A DNA stretch of 64,000 bases, taken from assembly GCA_029465975.1 (NCBI GenBank), contig CM055747.1:6468436-6532435 (forward strand). The letters are read 5' to 3'. This document shows positions 46,485-57,829 of the stretch, one piece after another. A program made the translations under genes and the position numbers. The stretch is from Dallia pectoralis (taxonomy: Eukaryota; Chordata; Actinopteri; Esociformes; Umbridae). Under the pieces are notes generated by a model, which did not search any database, was not told where the DNA came from, and saw only the letters and a program-made list of their open reading frames with translations. How positions within the stretch are numbered: the first letter of the stretch is position 1; each line of letters starts with the position of its first letter.

Positions 46485-47219
46485 TTACTGTATAGTCTTT
46501 TTGCATATTGAGCCAGGTGGTTGCTAAGCTCTGCTCCTCTATGGCATGGCCAATCCATCAGTACAAAGACTGCATTGATTGCATTAAGTCCCAGTGATCT
46601 GAGATAAAAGCAGATTTATAAACGTAAAGCCTTCATACACTAGACACCAGTACCGCTGACGCATACTTACGTTGCCCTTGTCACAATTCTCCAGCTCTCA
46701 CTTCTGCTTGACCTCGGTCTTATTCCCCCTTTCACTGACTTTCTCTTGCTCTATCACTCTCTCTTTCCTCTGTCTATCACTCGAGAGGGGTTGAGCACAG
46801 ATGACAACAAAAATGTAGGTCATGGAGTCGCCACAGTGTCCTCGCTAAAAACTCAGTTTGATTTGAGTTGGAGCGGTTGGAGACTGATTGATTCGTACCT
46901 AAAATGGTGCTGTTTAACCTATATAGTCTTCTACTTCTGAATGGGGCCTAGTGAAATGCAGTGCATTGGGTTGCCAAAACAGAGCCATTTTTTGCAGGAA
47001 ATCTAAGTCTTACAGGCTGTCGCAGGTGCACTAGAGAGCCTGAGAGCACCTTCCTAGGATGTAACCTGCAACCTAGAACTAGCATTTTTTAGGCACCTGA
47101 ACTCTCTAGGCATGAGTCGAAGAACATGTAATGTTCACTGTGTTTGTAACACTGTACCTGCTACCGTAACGAAAGGAGACAACATACAAGGAAAATGTAA
47201 TACTAAAAGAAACTAGCTA
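46485..47219. other. Non-coding stretch
   Basis: No gene or repeat is recognised. Confidence 0.3.
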
Positions 47220-47224
47220 ACATA

Positions 47225-47762
47225 AAAGATATTAACAAGAAATAGCAGGATAGATACTAGCATTTCATAGTGGTATAAAAGGATACTAACACAAACTAGC
47301 AGGACAACATAATGCTACTAGAAACTAGGAGGATAACATATGCTAACAGTCACTAGCAGGATGACATGATGCTAACAGAAACTAGCAGGATAACATGATG
47401 CTAACAGTCACTAGGAGGATAACATGGTGCTAACAGTAACTAGCAGGATGACATGATGCTAACAGTAACTAGCAGGATAACATGACGCTAACAGTCACTA
47501 GGAGGATAACATGGTGCTAACAGTAACTAGCAGTATGACATGATGCTAACAGTAACTAGCAGGATGACATGATGCTAACAGTAACTAGCAGGATGACATG
47601 ATGCTAACAGTAACTAGAAGGATAACATGATGCTAACAGTAACTAGAAGGATAACATGATGCTAACAATCACTAGCAGGATAACATGATGCTAACAGTCA
47701 CTAGCAGGATGACATGATGCTAACAGAAACTAGCAGGACAACATGATGCTAAAAATAAATGT
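47225..47762 (+). repeat. 29-bp minisatellite
   Basis: The unit GGATGACATGATGCTAACAG then TAACTAGCA is present in about 15 clear copies, becoming more diverged at both edges. Confidence 0.95.
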
Positions 47763-48179
47763 TAGAGAGGATATTAACACAAAATAACATGATAATATCA
47801 GGGAACTAGAAGGATAACATGATACTTCGGGGAACTTCCGCGAGAGTTGGGATGTCTGAAAACAGGGTACTACCAGGATACTAACATGGCAACATTAAGC
47901 TAATAACATAAACTAGCAAGATATGGCATTTGAAATAATGAAACATAATTAAATTTTTTGCAACTGATGTTGAAAGTGCAACTGGTGTGTGCAAAATGTT
48001 TCGTTTAATTGAGAAGAGTGAATCCAGCTGCACACATCCCGGAACAACGTAAACCAACAACATAATGCGCTAATTCTTGGACTATGGTCAAGATGTTCAA
48101 TGTTCTCCATGTCTTCTACCTCACCATCCCTTGTCACCTATCCTGCCTCCTTCACACACCACCATCATGTCCTCTGTCC

Positions 48180-48430
48180 TCACATTCGTTACGGTAAACA
48201 CCGCCAGCCCACAGCTCAGCATTCATCGTCAGCTGATCCCAAGCCCTGTTCTTATCCTTTCACCGTGCCCGTGCCCGTGCCCCCATCCGTCTACCCAAGG
48301 AATTCCGCCGGCGGGGTTCTGAATATTCCACGGGCCCGTGCGCCCTCAGATTTGGCGGCGCGGCGTTAACGCAAGCTGACACCGCAGATTAGCCGCCGAC
48401 ATTAGGAATGCCGCGGCCCTTTTGTGCCAC
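48180..48430. other. CpG-rich non-coding segment
   Basis: GGCGGCGCGGCGTTAACGC and neighbouring sequence are far more CpG-rich than the surroundings. No open frame, splice site pair or repeat explains it. It could be a conserved regulatory element. Confidence 0.3.
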
Positions 48431-50440
48431 GTTGAGACGAGCCAAAAGAGCCCACGGGTCGGAGGATGAACCACAGGACCAGGAGACCTGGGAACGAACA
48501 CAGCCCTCCTTGACCTGACTCACCAAGGAAGGGGACAACCGGAAGGACAAGGAGAAGCCTCTCATTTCAGTGGTTATCAAACATTTTTTCAGGCTGTCCA
48601 ATATTTCTAAATGACAAACCATTTCTACGCGATTCGCATAACACCAGACCAGAAGCATATTTTTAAACTGAACAGCATTCATTGTAATGTTATTACTATA
48701 TTTATTAATAGTTTTAACTGAAACAATATTTTTTTGTATCTATTATCATCTTCATCAGTCAATAATGTTTTCACCGTCCTATGAACAAGATTAGTTCAGA
48801 TCATGCTCATTTGGTCCTAATATTACATGTATGTGCTTTATCTTTGTCAGGGTAAAAAAATTCCACTTTTTGAACTGTTTTTAAACGTGGAGATGTGGCT
48901 GCCTATAAGTAAACGCCCAGCTGTGACCCATTCGGGTCCATTAAGGAAGCTCTGTAACACCATCATTTAATCTACACCCGATGTACAGAGTTAGCAGAGG
49001 CTCGGCCCACTTCATCGGCTCTGAAATCCTGCACTGGTTCTTCCTCTTCTTCCTCTTCTTCGGTGCAAATGCGCTGAGCCCAAAAGTATATGGAAAGGAA
49101 TAACTCAAGGGCCATGATTTCTCTATGTGGGGATTTAGACTTTCCATGGTGACCAGAATTCTAATGCGACCCATCTTTGGGTCAAGACCCACACTTTAAA
49201 AACAAATGCTCTATTGCTTGGATAGTGCACTTTAGACCTCCCTAAAGCCATTTCACAATGACTACGCAATCGATACATTATTTACACTACGTATAATGGT
49301 TCAGCTTCTGTGATTTAAAGCTCAACACTGGATTTAAAGCCGAACTTTGTGTCCCGTCTTGAAAAAAGGCAATATTCTATGCCGCTACAGTTTAAAATAG
49401 ACAACTGCATTAAAACCGGGCCGGTGTGTTCAAACCTCCGACTCTTGATGATCTCAAAACCCTGCCTGCGACTATGTTTTTCTGCTAAGTGGTGTAAAAA
49501 ATTAGGTGGAGTAGCTTTCCGTCTCTAATCCTTTATCCGGGCAGGACCGGGGAGGCTTAACTGGGTACGGCATAGGGCAGCGCTGAAACCCCTTCACGAG
49601 AGAAACCCAGCTGGGCCCCAAGCATGGAATCAGACACCTGGGATTGTGCCGGTGGTCAGGGTTGCTATGGTAACTAAGACTTACCTCGGGTCCCGCGGCA
49701 CACAGATTTTGTGTTCTCGCGTGCATTCAATTTCGGGCTTCTTTTGTTGTTTTTCCGTGTGCATGTGCCCACTGTCGTGGAATTACCGACGCTGATTGCG
49801 ATCGGTTATCGGAAGACTCCCCTCGCCGGGTACCTATAGGGGAAGAGAAGGGTTCGGTCTTCAGTGTGATGGACAAAGTCTGGAATGGAGGGGAAATGAA
49901 TGAAGACAAACACGGTAAAGATGGATAACTATACTGATAGACAGGGAGAGACGGGCTCTGAAGTGTTAAAAATGTCTGTGGTGGAGGGAGGGAGGGAGGG
50001 AGCGGGCGGAAGAATATGGTGTAAGGGGAGATTAACAGGGAGGAGGAAGAAAGGTGGCCTTTGGAGTATAATGAGAAGGCAGTCGAGTTAAACTGCTCGA
50101 AAGAGAGAGGGGAGAAGAATGGAAGGAAAAACAACGCAGGGAAATTGGAAAAAAGAGAGAGGCCCTTTAAGTGAAGGGGCCAGAGAGAGGGAAAAGGAGA
50201 GGGACAGAGAGAAACACGAGGGGGAAGCGACAGGGAGGGAGAGAGTGAGAGAAACAGAGGAAGGAAGAGTGAGACAGGGAGGGAGAAAAGAAAACCTAGA
50301 GGAATGAGACAGAGACCGGTTGAGAACGAGAGATTGAAAAAAAGGTATAAATTATTCCAGGCAGGAGTGAAGTGGGGAAGGTGGATGTATATCGCTGCAG
50401 GCTGCAGATAGAAAACCCCACAAGCAGACACAGTCCCCTT
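48431..50440. other. Non-coding stretch with a purine-rich part
   Basis: The stretch 49975-50340 is strongly purine-rich (GGGAGGGAGGGAGGGA, GAGAGAGGG). Nothing else is recognised. Confidence 0.35.
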
Positions 50441-50444
50441 AACA

Positions 50445-51275
50445 GGCAGACACAATACTAAACAGGAAACCCACAATACTAAACAGGAAACCCCACAATA
50501 CTAAACAGGAAACCCACAATACTAAACAGGAAACCCTACAGTACTAAACAGGAAACCCACAATACTAAACAGGAAACCCTACAATACTAAACAGGAAACC
50601 CACAATACTAAACAGGAAACCCTACAGTACTAAACAGGAAACCCACAATACTAAACAGGAAACCCTACAATACTAAACAGGAAACCCTACAATACTAAAC
50701 AGGAAACCCACAATACTAAACAGGAAACCCTACAGTACTAAACAGGAAACCCACAATACTAAACAGGAAACCCTACAATACTAAACAGGAAACCCACAAT
50801 ACTAAACAGGAAACCCTACAGTACTAAACAGGAAACCCACAATACTAAACAGGAAACCCTACAATACTAAACAGGAAACCCTACAATACTAAACAGGAAA
50901 CCCACAATACTAAACAGGAAACCCACAATACAAAACAGGAAACCCTACAATACTAAACAGGAAACCCACAATACTAAACAGGAAACCCTACAGTACTAAA
51001 CAGGAAACCCACAATACTAAACAGGAAACCCTACAATACTAAACAGGAAACCCACAATACAAAACAGGAAACCCTACAATACAAAACAGGAAACCCTACA
51101 ATACTAAACAGGAAACCCTACAATACTAAACAGGAAACCCACAATACAAAACAGGAAACCCTACAATACTAAACAGGAAACCCAACAGTACTAAACAGGA
51201 AACCCACAATACAAAACAGGAAACCCTACAATACTAAACAGGAAACCCTACAATACTAAACAGGAAACCCTACAG
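50445..51275 (+). repeat. 21/22-bp minisatellite (ACAATACTAAACAGGAAACCC)
   Basis: About 38 copies. Units differ mainly by CCCAC versus CCCTAC at the join and by AATACTAAA, AGTACTAAA or AATACAAAA. The 21- and 22-bp forms alternate for much of the array. Confidence 0.95.
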
Positions 51276-51959
51276 TAAGACACAATATTAAACAACCAGA
51301 AACAGTCCCCTTAACAGGCAGACGCAATACTAAACAGGAAACCGCCAAAGCAGATGAACCAAGCTCAGGGTTTACCAAAGAAGTCTGTAATGTTAACTAA
51401 CCCCGTGACCTGGTGTAATAATCCCAGACTGATTCAACAGGGATGACAAGTAAGCTGGGAGCCAAAGAAGACAAGCTTTATAAGCACACAGAGAGAAGTG
51501 CAGTGGTCAACCAGTCATAAATAAGGTCCACGTTTTTGGTAAAAGATGCTGCAAAAAGTATAAGCAAATATTTAAATAACGGATAAATACAATGTAAGAA
51601 TTAAAAAGAAGAAAACGAAGAGCACTATGATAAACAGATATTTTGGTAAAGTTGAATCTGTTGCACTTTGGTGTATAGAAAAGAACAGTTAACATTTTGT
51701 TTTAACAATAAACTAAACCTAATAGTCAAGAAGAAGCACTATTTCTATACAGATCTACAAAAATGTGAATATAAAATCAATTTCTTTCCGGTAATTTAAT
51801 TTAAAATGTGACACTTTTATATATTCTTTATTACACATGAAGTGAAACAGTTCCAGCCGTTTTTGTTTTAATCTTGATGATTACAGCTTACAGCTCATGG
51901 AAATGTTAGAATAAAGAATTTATAATACAGAAAGGTCGACCTGAGAAGAGCTTGAATCA

Positions 51960-52315
51960 GCGAATTAACTTAAAACACCTGCAAATTGTTTACTGAGCCT
52001 TCAACCTCTCAGTCTGGTTCAGCATGCATGATCAGTAACATAAGGAAGACTGCTGACATAAGGAAGATTGCTGACATGAGGAAGACTGCTGACATGAGGA
52101 AGACTGCTGACTTGACAGTTGTCCAGAAGACCCTCATGGACGTCCTCCACAAGGAGAGTAAGACCAGGAAGGTCATTACGGAAAGGACTGGCTGTTCCCA
52201 AAGTGCTGTATAAAAGCATTTATACGAAAAATTGACTGGATGAGAAAAACGTGGTAGAAAATAGTGCACAAGCAACAGGGCTGACCGCAGATGGTTGAGC
52301 AAAGCCAAGGGTGGT
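51960..52315 (+). pseudogene. Tc1-like transposase relic with an internal 18-bp expansion
   Basis: GACTTGACAGTTGTCCAGAA, then a frame reading KVITERTGCSQSAV and an interrupted GRK..CTSNRADRRW-like segment, matches a common fish Tc1 transposase. Upstream, the 18-bp unit ATAAGGAAGACTGCTGAC is repeated about four times (52038-52112). The frame has several stops. Confidence 0.65.
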
Positions 52316-52316
52316 A

Positions 52317-52432
52317 GTCATTTAGACAGGTGATGGAGGTCTGTGCTACAGGGTGTTGGTCATTCAGTCAGGTGATGGAGGTCTGTGCTACAGGGTGGTG
52401 GTCATTCAGTCAGGTGATGGAGGGTTTCTTTT
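52317..52432 (+). repeat. Tandem repeat, about 42-bp unit, under three copies
   Basis: GGTCATTCAGTCAGGTGATG then GAGGTCTGTGCTACAGGGTG recurs with small changes. It joins the Tc1 relic to the LINE relic. Confidence 0.8.
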
Positions 52433-53135
52433 GGATGAAATCAATGGCAGATGTGGAGTGCATACTGATTTGACGAGAGGTTAAACATAGAGGTGAATAC
52501 CTCCAAGAACTGGTGCGCGTGCCACTTGAGGACACAGCCTGGAATGCCATCTGGCCCTGGCGACTTCCAAGGGTTCGCTAGTTGAAAAGATCTCCTGATG
52601 TCGGCGATCAGAAAGAATCAGAATCAGAGAGCGTTTTATTCGGCAAGTTCATTTTCACGAACGAGGAATTTGTCTTGACTCATATCCGCAACGTTAACTA
52701 AAAGATTGAAGGACAAATCCTGACAATACCAACAGTCCGAACAATACGAACAAGGAAGAACCCGCCCAGCTAAGAATACACAGTGTTTAAATTTAAAGCA
52801 CTTTGATTATGCAAATGACTTGTTAGAGTTCAGGTGACCTGTAGAGATGACTTATGGAGATTTGAGGAAAAACAAAAAAGGTGTACAGGATAGACCATGC
52901 GTAGCTAGAATACGCAAAATAGAATATGCAAAATAGAATATGCAATACAGCAATACAACATGTATTACATGAATGTCGTTCTGGATATAGTGCAGCAAAC
53001 TTGTTCCTTAGCTAGACTCACAGATGGAACGGTGTTGGTCGCTTCAAACTGTGCGTAGAACGTGTTGAGCTCATTGGGGAAAGAGGCGTCAGGCCGGGGC
53101 ATCACGGCTACTCCTCCTTTAGTCGTCTGTGGCGT
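52433..53135 (-). mobile_element. L2/Rex1-like LINE relic split by another repeat
   Basis: On the minus strand, 53135-53015 reads PDASFPNELNTFYAQFEA. The stretch 52606-52433 reads PGPDGIPGCVLKWHAHQFLE, then VFTSMFNLS. These are consecutive parts of an L2/Rex1 reverse transcriptase. Between them, 52608-53010 holds the dispersed repeat also seen at 11213 and 17188, so that repeat inserted into the LINE. Confidence 0.7.
52608..53010 (+). repeat. Dispersed retroelement fragment inserted in the LINE relic
   Basis: It begins AGAATCAGAATCAGAGAGCG and TTTTATTCGGCAAGTTC, then GGAATTTGTC, as in the two bco2-intron copies. The right part has AGAATATGCAAAATAGAATA duplications. Confidence 0.6.
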
Positions 53136-53164
53136 GAGCTGAGGAAGTTAGAATCTGGTGGCCA

Positions 53165-53251
53165 CCAGATATTACCTCCGGAGGGCCACCAGCTATTACC
53201 TCAGGAGGGCCACCAGTTAGAATCTGGTGGCCCTCCGGAGGTAATATCTGG
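53165..53251. repeat. Perfect 28-bp inverted repeat with 31-bp loop
   Basis: Arms 53165-53192 and 53224-53251 are exact reverse complements by my reading. The loop contains a further, one-base-different copy of most of the left arm. Just outside the left arm CTGGTGGCCACCAG is itself palindromic. Confidence 0.9.
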
Positions 53252-53919
53252 ACCTTCGCTCAAAGCCCCCAGGTCCCCAGAACTGTAGACTTACCTCAGA
53301 TATTAACATTAACCCGGTGCTTTTTTCCAACGTTTAACTTTGGGATAACATTCCCAATGCACTTGGAGATATATGCTGAGAATAAGGGCATGATTGACCA
53401 AGTCGAATTTCCACGAAAGATAGGAGAGATGTACCGTTATGGATTGAAGCTCCAGGCCCGGTGAGCAGCGTGACAAAAGTGCTGCATCATCCGTACCCCG
53501 GTGAGAGTTAACCATAAAGCAGACCCCTTCTGCCTCTATGTTTTACGTAATTCAAAGTTCTGTCCTGCTGGTAGATGGAAAAGCCAGCGGGAGTAACATT
53601 CAAATCAGGCACCATTGGTTCTAGCCAGGTTTAAATGTCCAGTGATTAATAATTTGCAAGTAAAATGCTCGGTACCGGCGGATTGCCGTATTCTGTGGAG
53701 ATCTGCGTAGGATACCGGCACATTTGATTATTTTCAGGACAGAGGGGTCACAGTAAGTTGAGTAAATGTTTAAAAGTGCTAGTCGATTGCATAAGCAACA
53801 GTGTGGCAAGTACACAGACAAAAACAATATAAACAGTATTAAACGAAAGATATGTCAGAAATGCAGAGCCTTTGTCAGTGCGACATTTCTTTATGGCGCG
53901 CCATCTTGGCTTCACCTGC

Positions 53920-54234
53920 AAGTGGTCAGAATGTTTTGGCTCATCAGTGTATGTATGTGAGTGGTCATAATGTTTTGGCTCATCAGTGTATCTATGTGAG
54001 TGGTCATAATGTTTTGGCTCATCAGTGTATATACACTTATGATTGGTCAGAATGTGTTGGCTCATCAGTGTATATACACCTGTAAGTGGTCAGAATGTTT
54101 TGGCTCATCAGTGTATGTATGTGAGTGGTCATAATGTTTTGGCTCATCAGTGTATGTATGTGAGTGGTCATAATGTTTTGGCTCATCAGTGTATATACAC
54201 CTGTGAGTGGTCACAATGTTTTGGCTCATCCGTG
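53920..54234 (+). repeat. Minisatellite, 39-47 bp unit, left part
   Basis: The unit is GTGAGTGGTCATAATGTTTT then GGCTCATCAGTGTATGTAT, in seven or more copies. Some copies have TATACACCT instead of TATGTAT. It continues beyond the transposon at 55779. Confidence 0.95.
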
Positions 54235-55776
54235 TATTTGAAACCAGATATTTACATACACTTCAGAAAAAAACACAACAACTTTTATTTCTTTACTGTC
54301 ACACATTAAATCAGAGTACATTTTTTCTGTTTTAGATCAATACATATTTACATATTTTTTGCATTTGTTAAATGTCAGAATTGATCGAGGGAGAATTTTT
54401 ATGTATTTTTTAATCACTTTCATCAAATTCAGAAGTATACATACACTACGTTTTCATGTGTCTTTTAACAAAACAAAAACTCCAGATGATTCCATTCTGA
54501 GCTAAGGAAGCTTCTGATAGGTTAATTGATTCCATTTGAGTTAATTGGTGGCACACCTGTGGATGCATATAAAGGCACACCTCAAACACAGAGCCTCTTT
54601 CTTTGACATCATGGGAAAATCACGAGAAATCAACCAAGACATCAGGAAAAGTATTGTGGACCTCCACAAGTGTGGCTCATTCTTAGGTGCAATTTCCAGA
54701 TGCCTGAAGGTCCCACGTTCATCTGTTCAGACAATAATATGCAAGTATAAAAAACATGGGAATGCACAACCATCACACCGCTCAGGAAGGTGACGGATTC
54801 TGAGTCCCAGAGAGGAACTTTTTTTGGTGCGAAATGTGCAAATCAATCCCAGGACAACAGCAAAAGACCTTGTGAAGATGCTAGCTGAAACTGGTAAGAC
54901 AGTGTCATTATCCACAGTAAAACAAGTCCTGTACCACCATGAGCTAAAAGGTTACTCTGGGAGAAGCAAGCCATTACTTCAAAACCACCATAAAAAAGCC
55001 AGACTACAGTTTGCAACTGCACATGGGGACAAAAATCGTAATTTCTGGAGACATGTCCTGTGGTCTGACAAAACAAAATGTAACTGTTCGGCCATTATGA
55101 TAAACAGTAGGCCTATATTTGGAGGAAAAAGGGCGAAGCTTTGAAGCCTCAGAACACTGCTTTGCTGCAGAAGGGACTGGTGCACTTCACAAAATAGATG
55201 GCATCATGAGAAAATAAAATTTTGTGGAAATTAAAGCTTGTGCGCAAATGGGTCTTCCAAATGCGCAAATGGGTCTTCCCAGGCATACCTCAAAATTAGT
55301 TACAAAGTGGCTTGGAGACAACAAAGTCAAGGTATTGGAGTGGCCATCACAAAGCCCTGATCTCAATCCCATAGAAAATTTGTGGGCGACACTGAACAGG
55401 CGAGTGCGAGCAAGAAGGCCTACAAACCTGACCCTGTTACACCAGTTCTGTCAAGAGGAGTGGGCCAAAATTCCAGAAAACAGTTGTAGAAGCTTGTGAA
55501 AGGATACCCAAAACGTTTTGCCCAAGTGAAACAGTTTCGGGGCAATTCTACCAAATACTATGGAAGTGTATGTATACTTATGACTTTGATGAAAGTGATA
55601 AAAAATAAATAAAAGGTCTCCCTCGCTTGATTCTGACATTTAACAAATGCAAAAAGCAAGTTAATTTGTATTGATCTAAAACAGAAAACGTTTACTCTGA
55701 TTTAATGTATTGTCATAAAATAAAGAAATAAAAGTTTTTGTGTTCTGAAGTGTATGTAAATATCTGGTTTCAACTG
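54235..55776 (+). mobile_element. Tc1-like transposon with about 210-bp inverted termini, inserted in the minisatellite
   Basis: The right end read inward is CAGTTGAAACCAGATATTTA, then CATACACTTCAGAA; the left end matches it from TTGAAACCAG onward. The termini extend to about 54463 and from about 55555. The expected TA target is clear on the right (55777-55778). Minisatellite units border both ends. Confidence 0.9.
54611..55499 (+). pseudogene. Broken Tc1 transposase
   Basis: The N-terminal helix-turn-helix part (MGKSREINQDIRKSIVDLHK and VPRSSVQTII) ends in a stop at 54793. The middle part (54824-55144) has TVKQVLYHHELKGYSGRSKP and the first catalytic Asp in LWSDKTK. The last part has SPDLNPIENLW with the third catalytic residue. 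The segment that should hold the second Asp is replaced by a duplicated GCAAATGGGTCTTCC. The copy cannot be active. Confidence 0.9.
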
Positions 55777-55778
55777 TA

Positions 55779-55835
55779 TGTGAGTGGCCACAATGTTTTG
55801 GCTCATCAGTATGTATCTGAGCAGTCACAATTAGC
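55779..55835 (+). repeat. Minisatellite, right part beyond the Tc1 element
   Basis: TGTGAGTGGCCACAATGTTT then TGGCTCATCAGTATG resumes the array at 53920-54234. One full and one partial unit remain. Confidence 0.85.
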
Positions 55836-56212
55836 AGTTACATCATAAATGACGACACAAGAGCCATTCCAACACCCCCAAAAACATATTTAATAGACGA
55901 GGTGGTAAGCCAGTGCCTTTTTTCTTCACACTTTCCTCGTGCCATCTGTTTGATATATGCTCATCTTTGTCTAATGTGTTCCCTGGACCATTTTCCATAT
56001 CTCTGCAGGCTGTTTTCCATACATTTTAGATCTTACATACATCTATGATCTTGCAATACAGCTTCTAGTTCGTCTGAAGTGGTCTTCTGTGGATGGTGGT
56101 AGACGACACATCCACATTTACCACCTGAGAAGTGTTCCTATTTTTTATTTTCTTAAATTAAGACTAACATTTGATTGTCTTCCACTTTAAAGGCCTTATA
56201 TGGTTTACCAGT

Positions 56213-56420
56213 GTCACGAGCCCAGGTGTAGTGCAGAGGAAACGCTAGACGCAGAGCTTCATACTCGTTTGTGATATTTATTGAACTTAAAACAAATATG
56301 ACACAACAAACGAAAAGCACAAGCTGTGAATGAAAACAAAACTGCGCATAGATGGCAAATAATAATTCAAACACAGACCCGAACACTAAACACTCACCTA
56401 TAATATGATGTGAGGCAGAA
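56213..56420 (+). repeat. Dispersed repeat, copy 3 of the GCAGAG...TTTATT family
   Basis: GTGTCACGAGCCCAGGTGTA, then GACGCAGAGCTTC and ATATTTATTGAACTT with an A/C-rich tail. It is the most diverged of the three copies. Confidence 0.4.
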
Positions 56421-57489
56421 ACAATAACCAACACCGTTCACCAAGACCCGGTGACTTAAATTTTGTTATAATTAAACCCATGGAAGATACTATTGATCTG
56501 CGACCGGGTTCATCTGCACTGCAGCCAAGGAGTTTGGAACAGTTGTTTAGCATTGCTCAGTTTACCAGACTTTTGTTCTTACAGTACCAAACAGTACATT
56601 ATGACACACCTAATATTTTGGCAATATGTCTGATCGACGTATATGGATTTATTTACATCATGATGGCCATATTGACTTGGTATTAACTGTTTAGTCTGGA
56701 TGTGGTCAGACACAAAGAACAGATTCCAATTCCAAATGCAAAGTCTATTATCAGAACTCGTCATGCACCAATGACGCAAATCAACTGCCCCAATTAGAAA
56801 CAGTCATGAAGACAAGTGCCCGAATACTTTTGGTACCCTAAAGTGAGTTAACCATTTACATAACATGCAGTCATTTCGAAATTGTTTTTCCGGAATTAAT
56901 TAAATAAATCTGACCGTCTACAACCCCGTAGACATTTAGAAGTGCTTAAGTACCGACGCTTGAGTCAAACAATGTCACTGTCTAAATACTTTTCAAACAG
57001 ATTATGTGGAGCGCTTGCAAAATGCATTACTTTGAAATGATGTCAGCTAGAAACAGGATGTCAGCAATACTATGTGTTGTGTTATGCACTTTTAAAACTC
57101 TTAAAACTAGTGTGCATTAAAGATTAATGTGTGGTAAAAATTGCGATTAACATGCTAATGTCTTGTCTTTGACAGCCAATGACAGCCAATTACCATATTA
57201 TATGCTATCTAAGCCCCTCAGGAATTTCTGCTACCTGTCAAGGTCATTGGCGTGCAGCGATCAGTCATACAGCTACAATAGTCACTCCTGTGATTGGTAC
57301 TTGAGTATGGTTGTTTATGTAGTTCCGTCCAGATTGACGAGAATACCGGCTAATGTGAGAGCACTCATGCTCTGGGCTTCCGGAAGCCTCTTGACCTTTC
57401 TGACAACGCTTCAATCATAATTATGATCGAACCAGCAACAATAACTCATATCAATCACAACCAGCATAAGTTAACTTGAAGGCAGCTGT

Positions 57490-57572
57490 TCTATCCCTCT
57501 CTCTCCCTCCCTCTGTCTCCCTCCCTCTCTCTCTCTCTCCCTCCCTCTGTGTCCCTCCCTCTCTCTCCCTCC

Positions 57573-57603
<31 letters not shown>

Positions 57604-57825
57604 CCTCTGTCTCCCTCCCTCTGTCTCCCTCCCTCTGTCTCCCTCCCTCTGTCTCCCTCCCTCTGTCTCCCTCCCTCTGTCTGTCTCCCTCCCTCTGTCT
57701 GTCTCCCTCCCTCTGTCTGTCTCCCTCCCTCTGTCTGTCTCCCTCCCTCTGTCTGTCTCCCTCCCTCTGTCTGTCTCCCTCCCTCTGTCTCCCTCCCTCT
57801 CTCTCTCTCTCTCTCTCTCTGTGGA
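57490..57825 (+). repeat. Low-complexity CT repeat (CTCCCTCCCTCTGT)
   Basis: A 14- to 18-bp unit CTCCCTCCCTCTGTCTGT is repeated many times, flanked by (CT)n. Open frames reading Ser/Leu/Pro here are not genes. Confidence 0.95.
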
Positions 57826-57829
57826 TGCT

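Noticed and set aside
49727..50476. 249-codon minus-strand frame
   Set aside because: It overlaps a purine-rich low-complexity stretch and has no recognisable domain.
50445..51275. CRISPR-like array
   Set aside because: Units are directly adjacent with no unique spacers, in a vertebrate genome; it is a minisatellite.
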